Positions 35,544 through 44,814 of a stretch of DNA of 64,000 nt are shown here, one piece after another; within the stretch, counting starts at the first letter, position 1, and the number at the start of each line of letters is the position of its first letter. Where the stretch lies: the NCBI GenBank assembly GCA_900539165.1, contig UQAZ01000001.1:62001-126000 (forward strand), written 5' to 3'. This DNA comes from an uncultured Oscillospiraceae bacterium (lineage in GTDB: Bacteria; Bacillota; Clostridia; Oscillospirales; Acutalibacteraceae). A model generated the notes under the pieces. That model saw only the letters and a program-made list of their open reading frames with translations. It did no database searches and was not told the DNA's origin. Both the position numbers and the translations under genes were made by a program.

Positions 35544-36122
35544 ATGCGTACATCATTTGTTGAAAGAAATACTAAGGAAACACAAATTAAAATTAACCTC
35601 TGTCTTGACGGCGGTGAGGTGAATATAAATACGGGCGTCGGCTTTTTTGACCATATGCTGACTGCTTTTGCCGTTCACGGTGGATTCGGTCTTGATGTTT
35701 GCGTTAAGGGCGACCTTGATGTTGATACTCATCATACTGTTGAGGATACGGGTATCGCACTCGGCAGAGCGTTTAATGAGGCGCTCGGAGATATGAGTGG
35801 CATTAACAGATATGGAACATTTTATATTCCTATGGATGAAAGTCTTGCACAGGCTTCGCTTGATATTTCAAACCGTCCGTTTCTTGTTTTTAATGCTGAT
35901 TTTGCACAGGAAAAATGCGGCGATTACGAAACCTGCGTTACAGAGGAATTTTGGAGAGCCTTTGCTATGAACAGCGGTATCACATTGCATATCAATGTCC
36001 TTTACGGCTTGAACGCTCATCACGAGATTGAGGCGATATTTAAGGCTGTTGCCCACGCTTTGAAAATTGCCGTTGTAAAAAACGGTAACAGCTCTGTACT
36101 TTCCACAAAAGGAGTTCTTTAA
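35544..36122 (+). CDS. hisB: Imidazoleglycerol-phosphate dehydratase
   Basis: 192 residues, monofunctional form without the phosphatase domain. Two Mn-binding His motifs: FFDHMLTAFAVHGGF near residue 35 and DTHHTVEDTGIALG near 65; the mirrored second half has AHHEIEAIFKAVAHAL. It dehydrates imidazoleglycerol phosphate. SD aaggacgg; its stop overlaps the hisA ATG. Confidence 0.96.
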   Translation: MRTSFVERNTKETQIKINLCLDGGEVNINTGVGFFDHMLTAFAVHGGFGLDVCVKGDLDVDTHHTVEDTGIALGRAFNEALGDMSGINRYGTFYIPMDESLAQASLDISNRPFLVFNADFAQEKCGDYETCVTEEFWRAFAMNSGITLHINVLYGLNAHHEIEAIFKAVAHALKIAVVKNGNSSVLSTKGVL

Positions 36123-36835
36123 TGATTATTTTTCCTGCGATAGATGTTATTGATAAAAAACCCGTGCGCCTTTATAAGGGCGATTTCAGCACGGCTCATC
36201 AGGTTGCTGACAGCGTTTTCACCACCGCCGAGGACTTTGTTACGGCAGGCTGTGAATGGGTGCATATGGTTGACCTCGACGGCTCGCTGATGAAAAAGAG
36301 AGTTAATTCCGATGTGTTTGTTCAGGTCGCTTCTTCAACTTCTCTGAAGGTAGAGGTTGGCGGCGGAATACGAACTATGCAGGATATTGAGTATTACCAA
36401 AACAATGGTATTGCCCGTGTTATCTTAGGCTCGGTCGCACTTAAAAATCCTGAGCTTGTTCGTGAAAGCGTAAAGGAATTCGGCGAGCTTATTACGGTCG
36501 GAATAGACGCTAAGAACGGTTTTGTTGCAACCGAGGGCTGGACTGAGGGAAGCGATACTCACTATATAGAGCTTGCCCGCCGTATGGAGGATATGGGTGT
36601 AAAAACTATTATTTATACCGATATTTCAAAGGACGGTACGCTCAGCGGACCTAATGTTGAACAGCTTTGCCGGCTTAATGATGCTGTTTCCTGCGACATT
36701 ACCGCCTCCGGTGGTGTAAGTAATATTGACGATATTAAAACTCTCAGGGACAACGGACTGTACGGTGCAATTTGCGGTAAAAGCATTTATCAGGGTACGC
36801 TTGATTTGGCTCAGGCGGTGGAGGTCTGTAAATGA
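36122..36835 (+). CDS. hisA: ProFAR isomerase (HisA)
   Basis: 237 residues, (beta/alpha)8 barrel. Distinguished from HisF by PAIDVIDKKPVRLYKGDF at the N-terminus and YTDISKDGTLSGPN in the second half (catalytic Asp in each). VEVGGGIRTMQDI and ASGGVSNIDDI are the phosphate-binding loops. It isomerises ProFAR to PRFAR, the substrate of HisHF. HisH and HisF, usually on either side of it, are missing here. Confidence 0.95.
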   Translation: MIIFPAIDVIDKKPVRLYKGDFSTAHQVADSVFTTAEDFVTAGCEWVHMVDLDGSLMKKRVNSDVFVQVASSTSLKVEVGGGIRTMQDIEYYQNNGIARVILGSVALKNPELVRESVKEFGELITVGIDAKNGFVATEGWTEGSDTHYIELARRMEDMGVKTIIYTDISKDGTLSGPNVEQLCRLNDAVSCDITASGGVSNIDDIKTLRDNGLYGAICGKSIYQGTLDLAQAVEVCK

Positions 36836-37164
36836 TGAATTTAGATAAGTTTTTTGTTAAAGGCGAGCTTATTCCCGCAATAGTGCAGGAGGCTTCAACC
36901 GGCGAGGTTTTGATGCTCGCTTATATGAATAAAGACTCTCTTAGAAAAACTCTCGAAAGCGGTTACACTTGGTTTTGGTCTCGCTCAAGACAGGAACTTT
37001 GGAATAAGGGAGCAACCTCGGGACACCTTCAAAGAGTGTTGGAAATCAAGGGCGATTGTGATGACGACACTCTTCTGATTAAGGTTGAGCAGACAGGTGC
37101 TGCGTGTCATACAGGAAATCATTCCTGCTTTTTTAATGATATAGAATTTAACCGTGCTGAATAA
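36832..37164 (+). CDS. hisI: Phosphoribosyl-AMP cyclohydrolase
   Basis: 110 residues, the stand-alone cyclohydrolase. Motifs: SGYTWFWSRSRQELWNKGATSGH, the Mg-binding CDDD of IKGDCDDDTLLI, and the zinc site AACHTGNHSCFF. It opens the purine ring of phosphoribosyl-AMP. Starts within the end of hisA (overlap of 4 bases) and ends just before hisE. Confidence 0.95.
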   Translation: MMNLDKFFVKGELIPAIVQEASTGEVLMLAYMNKDSLRKTLESGYTWFWSRSRQELWNKGATSGHLQRVLEIKGDCDDDTLLIKVEQTGAACHTGNHSCFFNDIEFNRAE

Positions 37165-37177
37165 CGAAAGGCTAAAA

Positions 37178-37501
37178 ATGGATTATATTAGAAACGATTA
37201 CGAAACTATCTTGGCAAGAAGAGATGCCAAGGAGGAAGGTTCTTATACCTGCTATCTTTTTGAGCAGGGACTCGATAAGATATTAAAAAAGGTCGGTGAG
37301 GAAAGCACCGAAATGGTTATTGCCGCAAAGAACGGAGTTAAGGACGAAACCGTCGGTGAAATCTGCGACCTTATTTATCATACTCTTGTTATGATGGCCA
37401 ACGAGGGCATTACTGTTGATGATGTCGATGCGGTTTTGGCAAAGCGTGCAGAAAAGGCAGGCAATCTAAAGAAATTTCACAAGGTAGATAAAAATTCATA
37501 A
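37178..37501 (+). CDS. hisE: Phosphoribosyl-ATP pyrophosphatase
   Basis: 107 residues from ATG 37178, which follows SD cgaaagg; a GTG at 37154 in frame overlaps hisI and has no SD. MazG-like all-alpha fold with GLDKILKKVGEESTEMVIAAKN, the metal-binding Glu cluster. It makes phosphoribosyl-AMP for HisI; in many species hisI and hisE are one gene, here they are separate. Its stop TAA shares one base with the recJ ATG. Confidence 0.93.
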   Translation: MDYIRNDYETILARRDAKEEGSYTCYLFEQGLDKILKKVGEESTEMVIAAKNGVKDETVGEICDLIYHTLVMMANEGITVDDVDAVLAKRAEKAGNLKKFHKVDKNS

Positions 37502-39540
37502 TGGCATTTAAGAAATGGGTGGTTCGGCAGGCAGATAAGGAAAAAGCCTCCGAGCTTAGCGAAAAATTTAATATAGACCCCTTTGTTGCTGTTTTGCTCG
37601 TATCACGAGGAATCGAAAAGGATGTCGATGTGGTGAACTTCCTCTCTGATGATTTCACCATGCCGTCACCCTATGATTTTGCCGATATGGACGAAGCGGT
37701 TTTTGCCGTTTTTGAAGCTATTGAAAATAATGAAAAAATTTGCGTTTATGGCGACTATGACTGCGACGGTGTTACCTCTACTGCGTTGCTTACGGATTTT
37801 TTCAAAAGCTTAGGTGCAGATGTCTGTTACTATATTCCCGATAGGGAATCAGAGGGTTACGGAATGAATATGTCTGCTGTTGATACGATTCATTCTTGGG
37901 GAGTAAGCTTGATTGTTACCGTTGATAACGGTATTGCCGCTTTTGATGAGGCAGAATATATTTACTCTCTCGGTATGTCGCTTGTAATTACCGACCATCA
38001 TCAGCTCAGCGATAATAAGCTTCCGAGAGCAGAGGCTGTCGTTAATCCTCATCGCTTGGATAACACCCTTTCGTTTAAGGAGTTTTGCGGTGTTGCCGTT
38101 GCATTTATGCTTGCTGTTGCTATGAGTGACGATAATTACGAGCAAACAGTTGAAAGATATATTGATTTGGTGGCAATCGGCACTATCGCCGATGTTATGC
38201 CTTTGATTTATGAAAACAGGTCGTTTGTAAAAAAAGGACTTATAAAGCTCAAAAACAATCCTCCTGCGGCACTCAGACCGTTGTTGAATAACGGCGCAGA
38301 CAGGGGAATTACCTCCACCGAGGTTGCGTTTCAAATTTGTCCGAGGCTTAATGCTATGGGCAGAATGGGCGATGCAAAGCGAGCTGTTGAACTTTTGCTT
38401 TGTAACGATTCGTCAAGAGCAACTGATGTTTGTAATTTGCTCAATGAGGAAAATTCGCTTCGTCAGACAACAGAACAGCAGATTTTGCATGACGCAAAGC
38501 GACAGATAGAAGCAGACAGTTCTCTTGCCTCATCTCCTGTAATTGTCGTTGCGGGCAAGAATTACCACCACGGTGTTATAGGTATTGTTTCGGCACATAT
38601 TACGGAAGAATACGGAAAACCGTCGTTTGTTATCGGTATGGGTGATGACGGTGTTGCAAGAGGCTCTGCAAGAAGCGTTGAGGGCTTTAATATATTTGAG
38701 GCTCTGACTGCCTGTAAGGACGACCTTGTTCAGTTCGGCGGTCATCCGCTTGCTGCAGGGATTACGCTTTCAAATGATAAAATTAATGATTTCAGACAGC
38801 ATATTAATGACTATGCTTTGAATAAATATACCGTTATGCCTCAGCCTGAGCTTGAACTTGATTTTAAGCTTTCGCCCTCTTATTTGAGCGTTGATTTGGT
38901 TAATTCTCTTTTGGTGCTTGAACCGTACGGTACGGGTAATCATCAGGCTGTTTTCGGTGTGTATAAGCTGACTTTGCTTGATGTTGTTGCGCTAAGCGAG
39001 GGTAAGCATATCAGGCTGGAGCTTCAAAAGAAAAATTCTAAAATCAGAGCCGTTAAGTTTTCAACTCCTTTTGATACCTTTCCTTATGTTAAAGGTGATG
39101 TGCTTAACTTGGCTGTTCGTATCGGGAAAAATGCCTATAAGGGCAGAATGTATCTCTCCGTGCAGGCGGTTGATGTTCGCCTTAGTGATATAGACGAGGA
39201 TAGATATTTTCAGGAAAAGGCTGTGTATGAGCGTTATTTGTATAACTCGGCATTTACTCCGTCACTTTATCCCGACAGAGATGCCTGTGTTAAGGTTTAT
39301 AAATATATTAAACAGGGGAAAGCCCCTTGCTTTACGGGTGAGGATTTGTATTTCAGACTGCAAAATTACGGTTTAACCTATGGACAGGTTATGTTTGCCT
39401 TGCAAGCATTTGTTGAATCCGGACTTGTTAATGCCGATGAGCGTATTAAAGCGACTGTGTCACCTAATAAGGTGGAACTTGAGCAAACAGATATACTTCG
39501 AGAATTGAAGGGAAGAATGGACAGTGTCACAGGAAATTAA
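37501..39540 (+). CDS. recJ: Single-stranded-DNA-specific exonuclease RecJ
   Basis: 679 residues. DHH-family 5'-3' exonuclease in recombination and mismatch repair. Motifs: DYDCDGVTSTALL from D85, the TVDNGIA strand, ITDHHQL with D165-H166-H167, a DHHA1 domain with GIVSAHITEEYGKPSFV and GGHPLAAG near 405-415, then the OB fold and a C-terminal helical domain. The ATG overlaps the hisE stop, so it is read from the his transcript; it overlaps the next gene by 17 bases. Confidence 0.95.
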   Translation: MAFKKWVVRQADKEKASELSEKFNIDPFVAVLLVSRGIEKDVDVVNFLSDDFTMPSPYDFADMDEAVFAVFEAIENNEKICVYGDYDCDGVTSTALLTDFFKSLGADVCYYIPDRESEGYGMNMSAVDTIHSWGVSLIVTVDNGIAAFDEAEYIYSLGMSLVITDHHQLSDNKLPRAEAVVNPHRLDNTLSFKEFCGVAVAFMLAVAMSDDNYEQTVERYIDLVAIGTIADVMPLIYENRSFVKKGLIKLKNNPPAALRPLLNNGADRGITSTEVAFQICPRLNAMGRMGDAKRAVELLLCNDSSRATDVCNLLNEENSLRQTTEQQILHDAKRQIEADSSLASSPVIVVAGKNYHHGVIGIVSAHITEEYGKPSFVIGMGDDGVARGSARSVEGFNIFEALTACKDDLVQFGGHPLAAGITLSNDKINDFRQHINDYALNKYTVMPQPELELDFKLSPSYLSVDLVNSLLVLEPYGTGNHQAVFGVYKLTLLDVVALSEGKHIRLELQKKNSKIRAVKFSTPFDTFPYVKGDVLNLAVRIGKNAYKGRMYLSVQAVDVRLSDIDEDRYFQEKAVYERYLYNSAFTPSLYPDRDACVKVYKYIKQGKAPCFTGEDLYFRLQNYGLTYGQVMFALQAFVESGLVNADERIKATVSPNKVELEQTDILRELKGRMDSVTGN

Positions 39541-41737
39541 ATTAGAAGATTATGACGATAAGTTTGACGAGTTTTTTGAACAGGTAAAGAAGAATCCTCA
39601 GTATAACAGCAAACTTATCAAGAAGGCTTACGACCTTGCCTATGAGGCTCATAAAAATCAGCGCAGACGCTCGGGCGAGCCGTATATTATGCACCCCGTT
39701 GCCGTTGCAAAAATTCTTTTTGACTTCGGTATGGATAATGAATGTATTATAGGCGCATTGCTTCACGATGTTGTCGAGGATACAACCTATTCGCTGGATT
39801 ATATTAAGGATAATTTCGGCGAGGAGGTTGCTACTCTCGTTGACGGTGTTACAAAGCTCGGCAAAATTCCGCTTTCAACCAAGGAGGAGGTTCAGGCAGA
39901 AAATATCCGTAAGATGTTTATTGCAATGAATCAGGATGTAAGGGTAATTATCATTAAGCTTGCCGACAGGCTTCATAATATGCGTACACTCCAGCATATG
40001 CCACCTTATAAACAGAGAGAAAAGTCGCTTGAAACGCTGGAAATTTACGCTCCGATAGCACACCGCTTGGGTATTCGTAGCGTAAAGGACGAACTCGAGG
40101 ACTTGGCTATTCGCTACCTTGACCCTATCGCATATAAGGAAATAGAGAATTCTCTTTCTATGAAAACGAGCGAGGGTACGGTTTTTCTTGAGGATATTAA
40201 AAAGCAAATAGAAGAAAAGCTCAAGCCTGTAATGGATAATGTTCAGATTACCTATCGTGTTAAATCCGTTCACGGAATTTTCCGTAAGGTTTATATAAAG
40301 GGTAAGAACTTTGAAGAAATTTACGATATATATGCAGTAAGAATTATCGTTGATTCTATGATTGACTGTTATAATGCACTCGGTATAGTACACGATATGT
40401 TTACTCCGCTTCCGGGCAGATTTAAGGATTATATTTCTACCCCTAAGCCTAATATGTATCAGTCGCTTCATACTACCGTTTTATCAAAAAAAGGTATACC
40501 GTTTGAAATTCAAATTCGTACCTGGGAAATGCACAGAACTGCCGAATACGGTATTGCGGCTCACTGGAAATATAAATTAGGTAAGGGCGGCAAGGACGAC
40601 CTTGATAACACTCTCGGTTGGATTCATAAAATGCTCGAAAACGGCGACAGCGCAGATAATGCCGAGGATATGGTTTCGTCGATTAAGGGCGATTTGTCCG
40701 TTGATGAAATCTATGTATTTACTCCAAAGGGCGATGTTAAATCATTGCCAAAAGGCTCAACTGTTATCGACTTTGCCTATGCCATTCACTCCGCTGTCGG
40801 TAATAAAATGACAGGCGCTAAGGTTGACGGAAGAATAGTACCTCTTGATAAGGTGCTTAAAACAGGTCAGGTTGTAGAGGTTATTACCACAAATCAGCCG
40901 GGAAAAGGTCCGTCAAGAGATTGGCTCAATATTGTTAAAACAGGTGAGGCACGCTCAAAGATTCGTTCTTGGTTTAAGAAAGAAAAGCGTGACGAAAATA
41001 TTGCACACGGTAAAAGTGTTCTTGACCACGAGTTTAAGAGAAATTATCTTCGCTTTGAGGGCGATAAGTTTGTCAGCTTCGTTCAGAGAATTGCAGAGCG
41101 TCAGCATTTTGACAGTATAGATGATTTTTATGCCGCTATCGGCTACGGCGGAGTTAATATTACTCGCCTTATGCCGGGAATAAAGGATGAATATAATCGT
41201 AATTGGAAGGAAAAGACCGTTCAAACCCCTGCAAATGTTATCGAAAAGGTTAATTCAACTCCTAAATCTTCCGGAGGAGTTGTCGTAGACGGTATTGATA
41301 ACTGCCTTATTAATATGGCAAGATGCTGTAATCCGCTTCCGGGTGAGGATATTATAGGCTTTATTACCCGTGGCCACGGCTTGACAATCCACCGCAGAGA
41401 CTGTAATAATGTTCCTGTCGATATTGAACATTCTCCCGAGCCTGAGCGTTGGGTAGGAGCGCATTGGGATTCAAGTATTAAGGTTGAGGCAAGGTCGTCG
41501 CTTGATGTCTATGCTATTGACCGTGACGGAATCGTGCTTGATATTTCCACCGCGCTTGTTAAGGCTCATGTTAAAATGCACGCAATTAACGCAAGAACGA
41601 TTAACGACGGAAATTGTCGCACATCTATTACCATATCTGTAAATAATAAGGAACATTTGGATTCAATTATCAGAACGCTCAGCAGAATAGACGGCGTATA
41701 TTTGATTGAAAGAAACGAACATAAGGGACAACTATGA
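39524..41737 (+). CDS. rel: Bifunctional (p)ppGpp synthetase/hydrolase, Rel/SpoT family
   Basis: 737 residues, full length. GTG start with an AGGGAAG about 10 bases upstream. HD hydrolase domain with H81-D82 in LLHDVVEDTTY and the RLHNMRTL helix; synthetase domain with YDIYAVRIIVDS and SLHTTVLSKKGIPFEIQIRT; TGS domain (VFTPKGDVKSLPKGSTVIDFAYAIH) near 390-450; zinc-finger/RIS region with CCNPLPGEDIIGF; C-terminal ACT domain (about 665-737). It makes and degrades the alarmone of the stringent response. Being co-transcribed with histidine genes ties it to amino-acid starvation control, by inference. Confidence 0.95.
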   Translation: MSQEIKLEDYDDKFDEFFEQVKKNPQYNSKLIKKAYDLAYEAHKNQRRRSGEPYIMHPVAVAKILFDFGMDNECIIGALLHDVVEDTTYSLDYIKDNFGEEVATLVDGVTKLGKIPLSTKEEVQAENIRKMFIAMNQDVRVIIIKLADRLHNMRTLQHMPPYKQREKSLETLEIYAPIAHRLGIRSVKDELEDLAIRYLDPIAYKEIENSLSMKTSEGTVFLEDIKKQIEEKLKPVMDNVQITYRVKSVHGIFRKVYIKGKNFEEIYDIYAVRIIVDSMIDCYNALGIVHDMFTPLPGRFKDYISTPKPNMYQSLHTTVLSKKGIPFEIQIRTWEMHRTAEYGIAAHWKYKLGKGGKDDLDNTLGWIHKMLENGDSADNAEDMVSSIKGDLSVDEIYVFTPKGDVKSLPKGSTVIDFAYAIHSAVGNKMTGAKVDGRIVPLDKVLKTGQVVEVITTNQPGKGPSRDWLNIVKTGEARSKIRSWFKKEKRDENIAHGKSVLDHEFKRNYLRFEGDKFVSFVQRIAERQHFDSIDDFYAAIGYGGVNITRLMPGIKDEYNRNWKEKTVQTPANVIEKVNSTPKSSGGVVVDGIDNCLINMARCCNPLPGEDIIGFITRGHGLTIHRRDCNNVPVDIEHSPEPERWVGAHWDSSIKVEARSSLDVYAIDRDGIVLDISTALVKAHVKMHAINARTINDGNCRTSITISVNNKEHLDSIIRTLSRIDGVYLIERNEHKGQL

Positions 41738-42186
41738 AAGCAGTAATTCAAAGAGTAAAATATGCAACCGTTAAGGTTGACGGAAAATTAATAGGCGAAT
41801 GTAAACAAGGATTTATGATTTTGCTCGGAGTTGTAGACTCCGATACACAGCAGGATGCCGATAAGCTGATTAAAAAGATACCCGTTCTTCGTATTTTTGA
41901 GGACGAAAACGGTAAGATGAATAAGAGCTTGCTTGATATTAACGGCGAACTTCTCGTTATTTCACAGTTTACACTTGCATCAGATTGTTCACACGGCAGA
42001 CGGCCTTCGTTTACAGCCGCAGCACCTCCCGATGAGGCAAATAGACTGTACGAATATTTCGTGTCCGGTATTAAGTCATCAGGTGTCGGCAGCGTTCAAA
42101 CAGGTGAGTTTGGCGCAGATATGGCTGTCGAGCTTCTTAACGACGGACCTGTTACAATTATTTTGGATTCAAAGGAGCTTCATTGA
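41734..42186 (+). CDS. dtd: D-aminoacyl-tRNA deacylase
   Basis: 150 residues. It removes D-amino acids (and Gly from tRNA-Ala) to protect translation. Signature motifs SQFTLASDCSHGRRPSF near residue 78 and NDGPVTIILDS near the end (the GPVT cross-subunit motif). ATGA overlap with rel; the order rel-dtd is conserved in Firmicutes. Confidence 0.96.
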   Translation: MKAVIQRVKYATVKVDGKLIGECKQGFMILLGVVDSDTQQDADKLIKKIPVLRIFEDENGKMNKSLLDINGELLVISQFTLASDCSHGRRPSFTAAAPPDEANRLYEYFVSGIKSSGVGSVQTGEFGADMAVELLNDGPVTIILDSKELH

Positions 42187-42803
42187 TGATTGTAAAAAAG
42201 CAAAGCTTTGGTGCAATTAATAATAATTGCTATCTTATAGTTGATGAAAAAACAAATAAATCCGCACTTGTTGATTGCTCCGAGGCAGGAGACAGAATGA
42301 TTGATTTAATCGGCGATACGGATTTAGAGTATATACTTTTAACCCACGGACATTTTGACCATATTATCGGTGCAAGAGATATTAAGGCAAAGTACAATGC
42401 AAAGGTTGTTATTTCTGCTCCCGATGAGCCTATGCTTACCTCGGGCAAACTTTCTCTTGCCTCCTTTATGGACGCTCCTCAAAACAATGTTGACAGTGAC
42501 CTTGTCGTGTCCGACGGTGATGAAATTCAGCTCGGCACGCTTGAAATCAAGGTCATCTCTACACCCGGTCACACTAAGGGAAGCGTTTGCTATTTGGTTG
42601 AAAACGCTCTGTTTTCAGGAGATACTCTTTTTTACTGCTCTTGTGGCAGAATGGATTTCCCCGGTGGCTCAAACGAAGAAATGTTTGTGTCGCTCAAAAA
42701 ATTAAAGGAGCTGAATAAAGATTATACCGTTTATACCGGTCACGATAAAACCACAACGCTCGGTTTTGAAAGAAAAAATAATCCGTATATGAAATTGTTA
42801 TGA
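42186..42803 (+). CDS. Metallo-beta-lactamase-fold hydrolase, glyoxalase II-like
   Basis: 205 residues from ATG 42186 (TGATG overlap with dtd; the TTG at 42183 directly before it is less likely). Zinc motif THGHFDH gives H54, H56, D58, H59; STPGHTKGS, FSGDTLFY and TGHDKTTTLGFE supply the remaining ligands in normal order. Likely hydrolyses a thioester or similar; substrate unknown. Position between dtd and hemZ is common in clostridia. Confidence 0.88.
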   Translation: MIVKKQSFGAINNNCYLIVDEKTNKSALVDCSEAGDRMIDLIGDTDLEYILLTHGHFDHIIGARDIKAKYNAKVVISAPDEPMLTSGKLSLASFMDAPQNNVDSDLVVSDGDEIQLGTLEIKVISTPGHTKGSVCYLVENALFSGDTLFYCSCGRMDFPGGSNEEMFVSLKKLKELNKDYTVYTGHDKTTTLGFERKNNPYMKLL

Positions 42804-44224
42804 TAATTAGAAACATTAATCACGATTGCTCTTACCATATTGAAAAAATCGCCGTGATGTTTTTCCCTTTGGAAAAACTTAAAAAAGACGGCGAGGATAA
42901 TGTTGTTATTCAAACCGAAAAAAACGGCGATACACTTTATGTCAGGGTGAGAGCATATTCAAGATATTTAGAAAAATCACATACACTTTCCTCCGGCGAG
43001 GATTTGACTCACGCAATGTCGATTTTGCTTTATGATACGCTTTGCGAGCTTACCTCTTATTCGTTGCCGTGGGGCATTTTGTATGGCGTAAGACCTGCAA
43101 GGCTTATGCACGCAACGGCAGAAGCTCTCGGTATTGACGGAGCGATTGAAAAATTCAGAGCCGATAGGGTAGAACAGAAAAGAATCGACCTTGCGCTGTC
43201 GGTTATGGAAAGTGAAAACAGAATTATTGCTCTTTCAAAGCCTAACTCGTTTTCGCTTTATGTATCAATTCCGTTTTGCCCGAGCAGATGCTCTTATTGC
43301 TCGTTCGTGTCTCACAGTATAGAAAATGCACGCGATTTGACTCAACCGTATACTCAGCTGCTTTGTAAGGAAATTAAAAGAATCGGCGAGATTGCCACAC
43401 AGCTTTCGCTCAGACTTGAAAGTATTTATTTCGGAGGCGGTACTCCCACAACGCTTTCTGCCGAACAGCTTGATTTGATTTTAAGAACGGTCGAGGACAG
43501 CTTTGATTTGTCAACTCTTAGGGAATATACCGTCGAAGCAGGCAGACCCGACACCGTCACAAAGCAAAAACTTGACACTCTGCTTGCACATAATGTTACG
43601 AGAATAAGTATAAATCCTCAAACCTTTAGTGATGATGTTCTTAAAAACATCGGCAGACGCCATACCGTAAATCAGGTGATTGAAGCATTCGAGCTTGCTC
43701 GCAGCGTAGGCTTTAATAATATAAATATGGACTTGATAGCAGGTCTCGGAGGAGACACACCAGATGGCTTCAAAAACAGTATTGATACTGCCGTTTCTAT
43801 GAACCCCGAAAGTATTACCGTTCATAATCTTGCCCTTAAATCAGGCGCATATCTTTGTACGGAAAACGAGTTTTTCGACCTTTCACAGCGTAATTCGGTT
43901 CGTTCTATGATTGATTATTCGTTTGAAAAAATGAAGCAGTCGGACTATAATCCGTACTATATGTATAGACAGAGCAAATCTTTGGGCAATCTGGAAAATA
44001 TCGGCTACGCAAAGGAAGGATGTGAATGTCTTTATAATGTCTTTATGATGGACGAGACGCATACTGTTTTGTCCGCAGGTGCAGGTGCCGTTACAAAACT
44101 TAAAAATTACGAAACCTCACATATCAGCAGAATTTATAATTATAAATATCCTTATGAGTATCTTAATGATTTTGATGAAATTATGAATCGTAAGCAAGGC
44201 ATAATTGATTTTTATAATTCATAG
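42800..44224 (+). CDS. hemZ: HemZ-like radical SAM protein (coproporphyrinogen dehydrogenase family)
   Basis: 474 residues. N-terminal domain of about 150 residues typical for HemZ of Gram-positives, then the radical SAM cluster motif FCPSRCSYC (C160, C164, C167), ESIYFGGGTPTTLSA, the EAGRPDT and SINPQTF strands, and a HemN-type C-terminal domain. Annotated HemZ proteins are oxygen-independent coproporphyrinogen oxidase relatives, but the true role in species without complete haem synthesis is unsettled. The ATGA overlap links it to the MBL gene. The hisS-aspS pair that often follows in this cluster is absent. Confidence 0.85.
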   Translation: MIIRNINHDCSYHIEKIAVMFFPLEKLKKDGEDNVVIQTEKNGDTLYVRVRAYSRYLEKSHTLSSGEDLTHAMSILLYDTLCELTSYSLPWGILYGVRPARLMHATAEALGIDGAIEKFRADRVEQKRIDLALSVMESENRIIALSKPNSFSLYVSIPFCPSRCSYCSFVSHSIENARDLTQPYTQLLCKEIKRIGEIATQLSLRLESIYFGGGTPTTLSAEQLDLILRTVEDSFDLSTLREYTVEAGRPDTVTKQKLDTLLAHNVTRISINPQTFSDDVLKNIGRRHTVNQVIEAFELARSVGFNNINMDLIAGLGGDTPDGFKNSIDTAVSMNPESITVHNLALKSGAYLCTENEFFDLSQRNSVRSMIDYSFEKMKQSDYNPYYMYRQSKSLGNLENIGYAKEGCECLYNVFMMDETHTVLSAGAGAVTKLKNYETSHISRIYNYKYPYEYLNDFDEIMNRKQGIIDFYNS

Positions 44225-44281
44225 AATGTACTGCACACTGAGGAATAATAGTTAAAGTTTTGTTTATATTCACAAACAGTA

Positions 44282-44310
44282 TTGCATTGCTTTACAAATT
44301 GTAATATAAT
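44282..44310 (+). promoter_or_regulatory. Possible promoter before the coiled-coil gene
   Basis: A perfect TATAAT at 44305-44310 with TTGCAT 17 bases upstream (44282-44287, weak -35). It lies 20 bases before the ATG of the next gene, after a 57-base gap following hemZ. Confidence 0.45.
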
Positions 44311-44329
44311 GAACTAAAGAGGTGTAAAT

Positions 44330-44752
44330 ATGAAAAACTTTAATGATGTTATTAATTCTTTTGGAGAAGCAATTAATAATGCTGCTCAAAGCGGTAATAT
44401 TGAGGAAATGCTTAATAAAACCAAGGCATATGCAAAAAAAAGTGCCGAGGCTATTGAAATCTCCCGTAAGAGAATAGAGCTGCTTGACGCTAAGACTAAG
44501 CTTGCTAAAGCTTACGAAAAGTTTGGCAAAATGCAGTTTAATATTTACGAGGGCGGCGAGGAGTCTAAGGACGAGATTACTGCCTGTGCAGAGGAAATTA
44601 TTATGCTCAAGAGTCAGTCCGAATTTTTGGAGGCTGAAATTGAAGCGTTTAAGCAGGCTATTTCTGCCGAGGTCGAGGCTAAGATGAACAGCACCAAAAA
44701 GGAAGAGGATGTTGTTGTCGAGGATGTCGAGGTTGTAGACTCCGATAAATAA
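44330..44752 (+). CDS. Small coiled-coil protein of unknown function
   Basis: 140 residues, not recognised. SD agaggtg 7 bases before the ATG. Predominantly helical and charged: residues about 25-75 and 85-120 look like two amphipathic helices (hairpin), then an acidic tail of Glu, Asp and Val. No TM, signal peptide or Cys. Own promoter-like TATAAT and terminator make it a single-gene unit. The coding quality (SD, codon use like neighbours) makes it a real gene. Confidence 0.7.
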   Translation: MKNFNDVINSFGEAINNAAQSGNIEEMLNKTKAYAKKSAEAIEISRKRIELLDAKTKLAKAYEKFGKMQFNIYEGGEESKDEITACAEEIIMLKSQSEFLEAEIEAFKQAISAEVEAKMNSTKKEEDVVVEDVEVVDSDK

Positions 44753-44771
44753 TTAATATAACTTTTTTAAG

Positions 44772-44800
44772 GACAGTGTGATTTTCGCACTGTCTTTTTT
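44772..44800 (+). terminator. Rho-independent terminator
   Basis: Arms gacagtgtg (44772-44780) and cgcactgtc (44786-44794), 5-base loop, then six T. It ends 15 bases before the flippase start, so the flippase needs read-through or an upstream promoter. Confidence 0.85.
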
Positions 44801-44814
44801 GTTGTGGTGATTTT

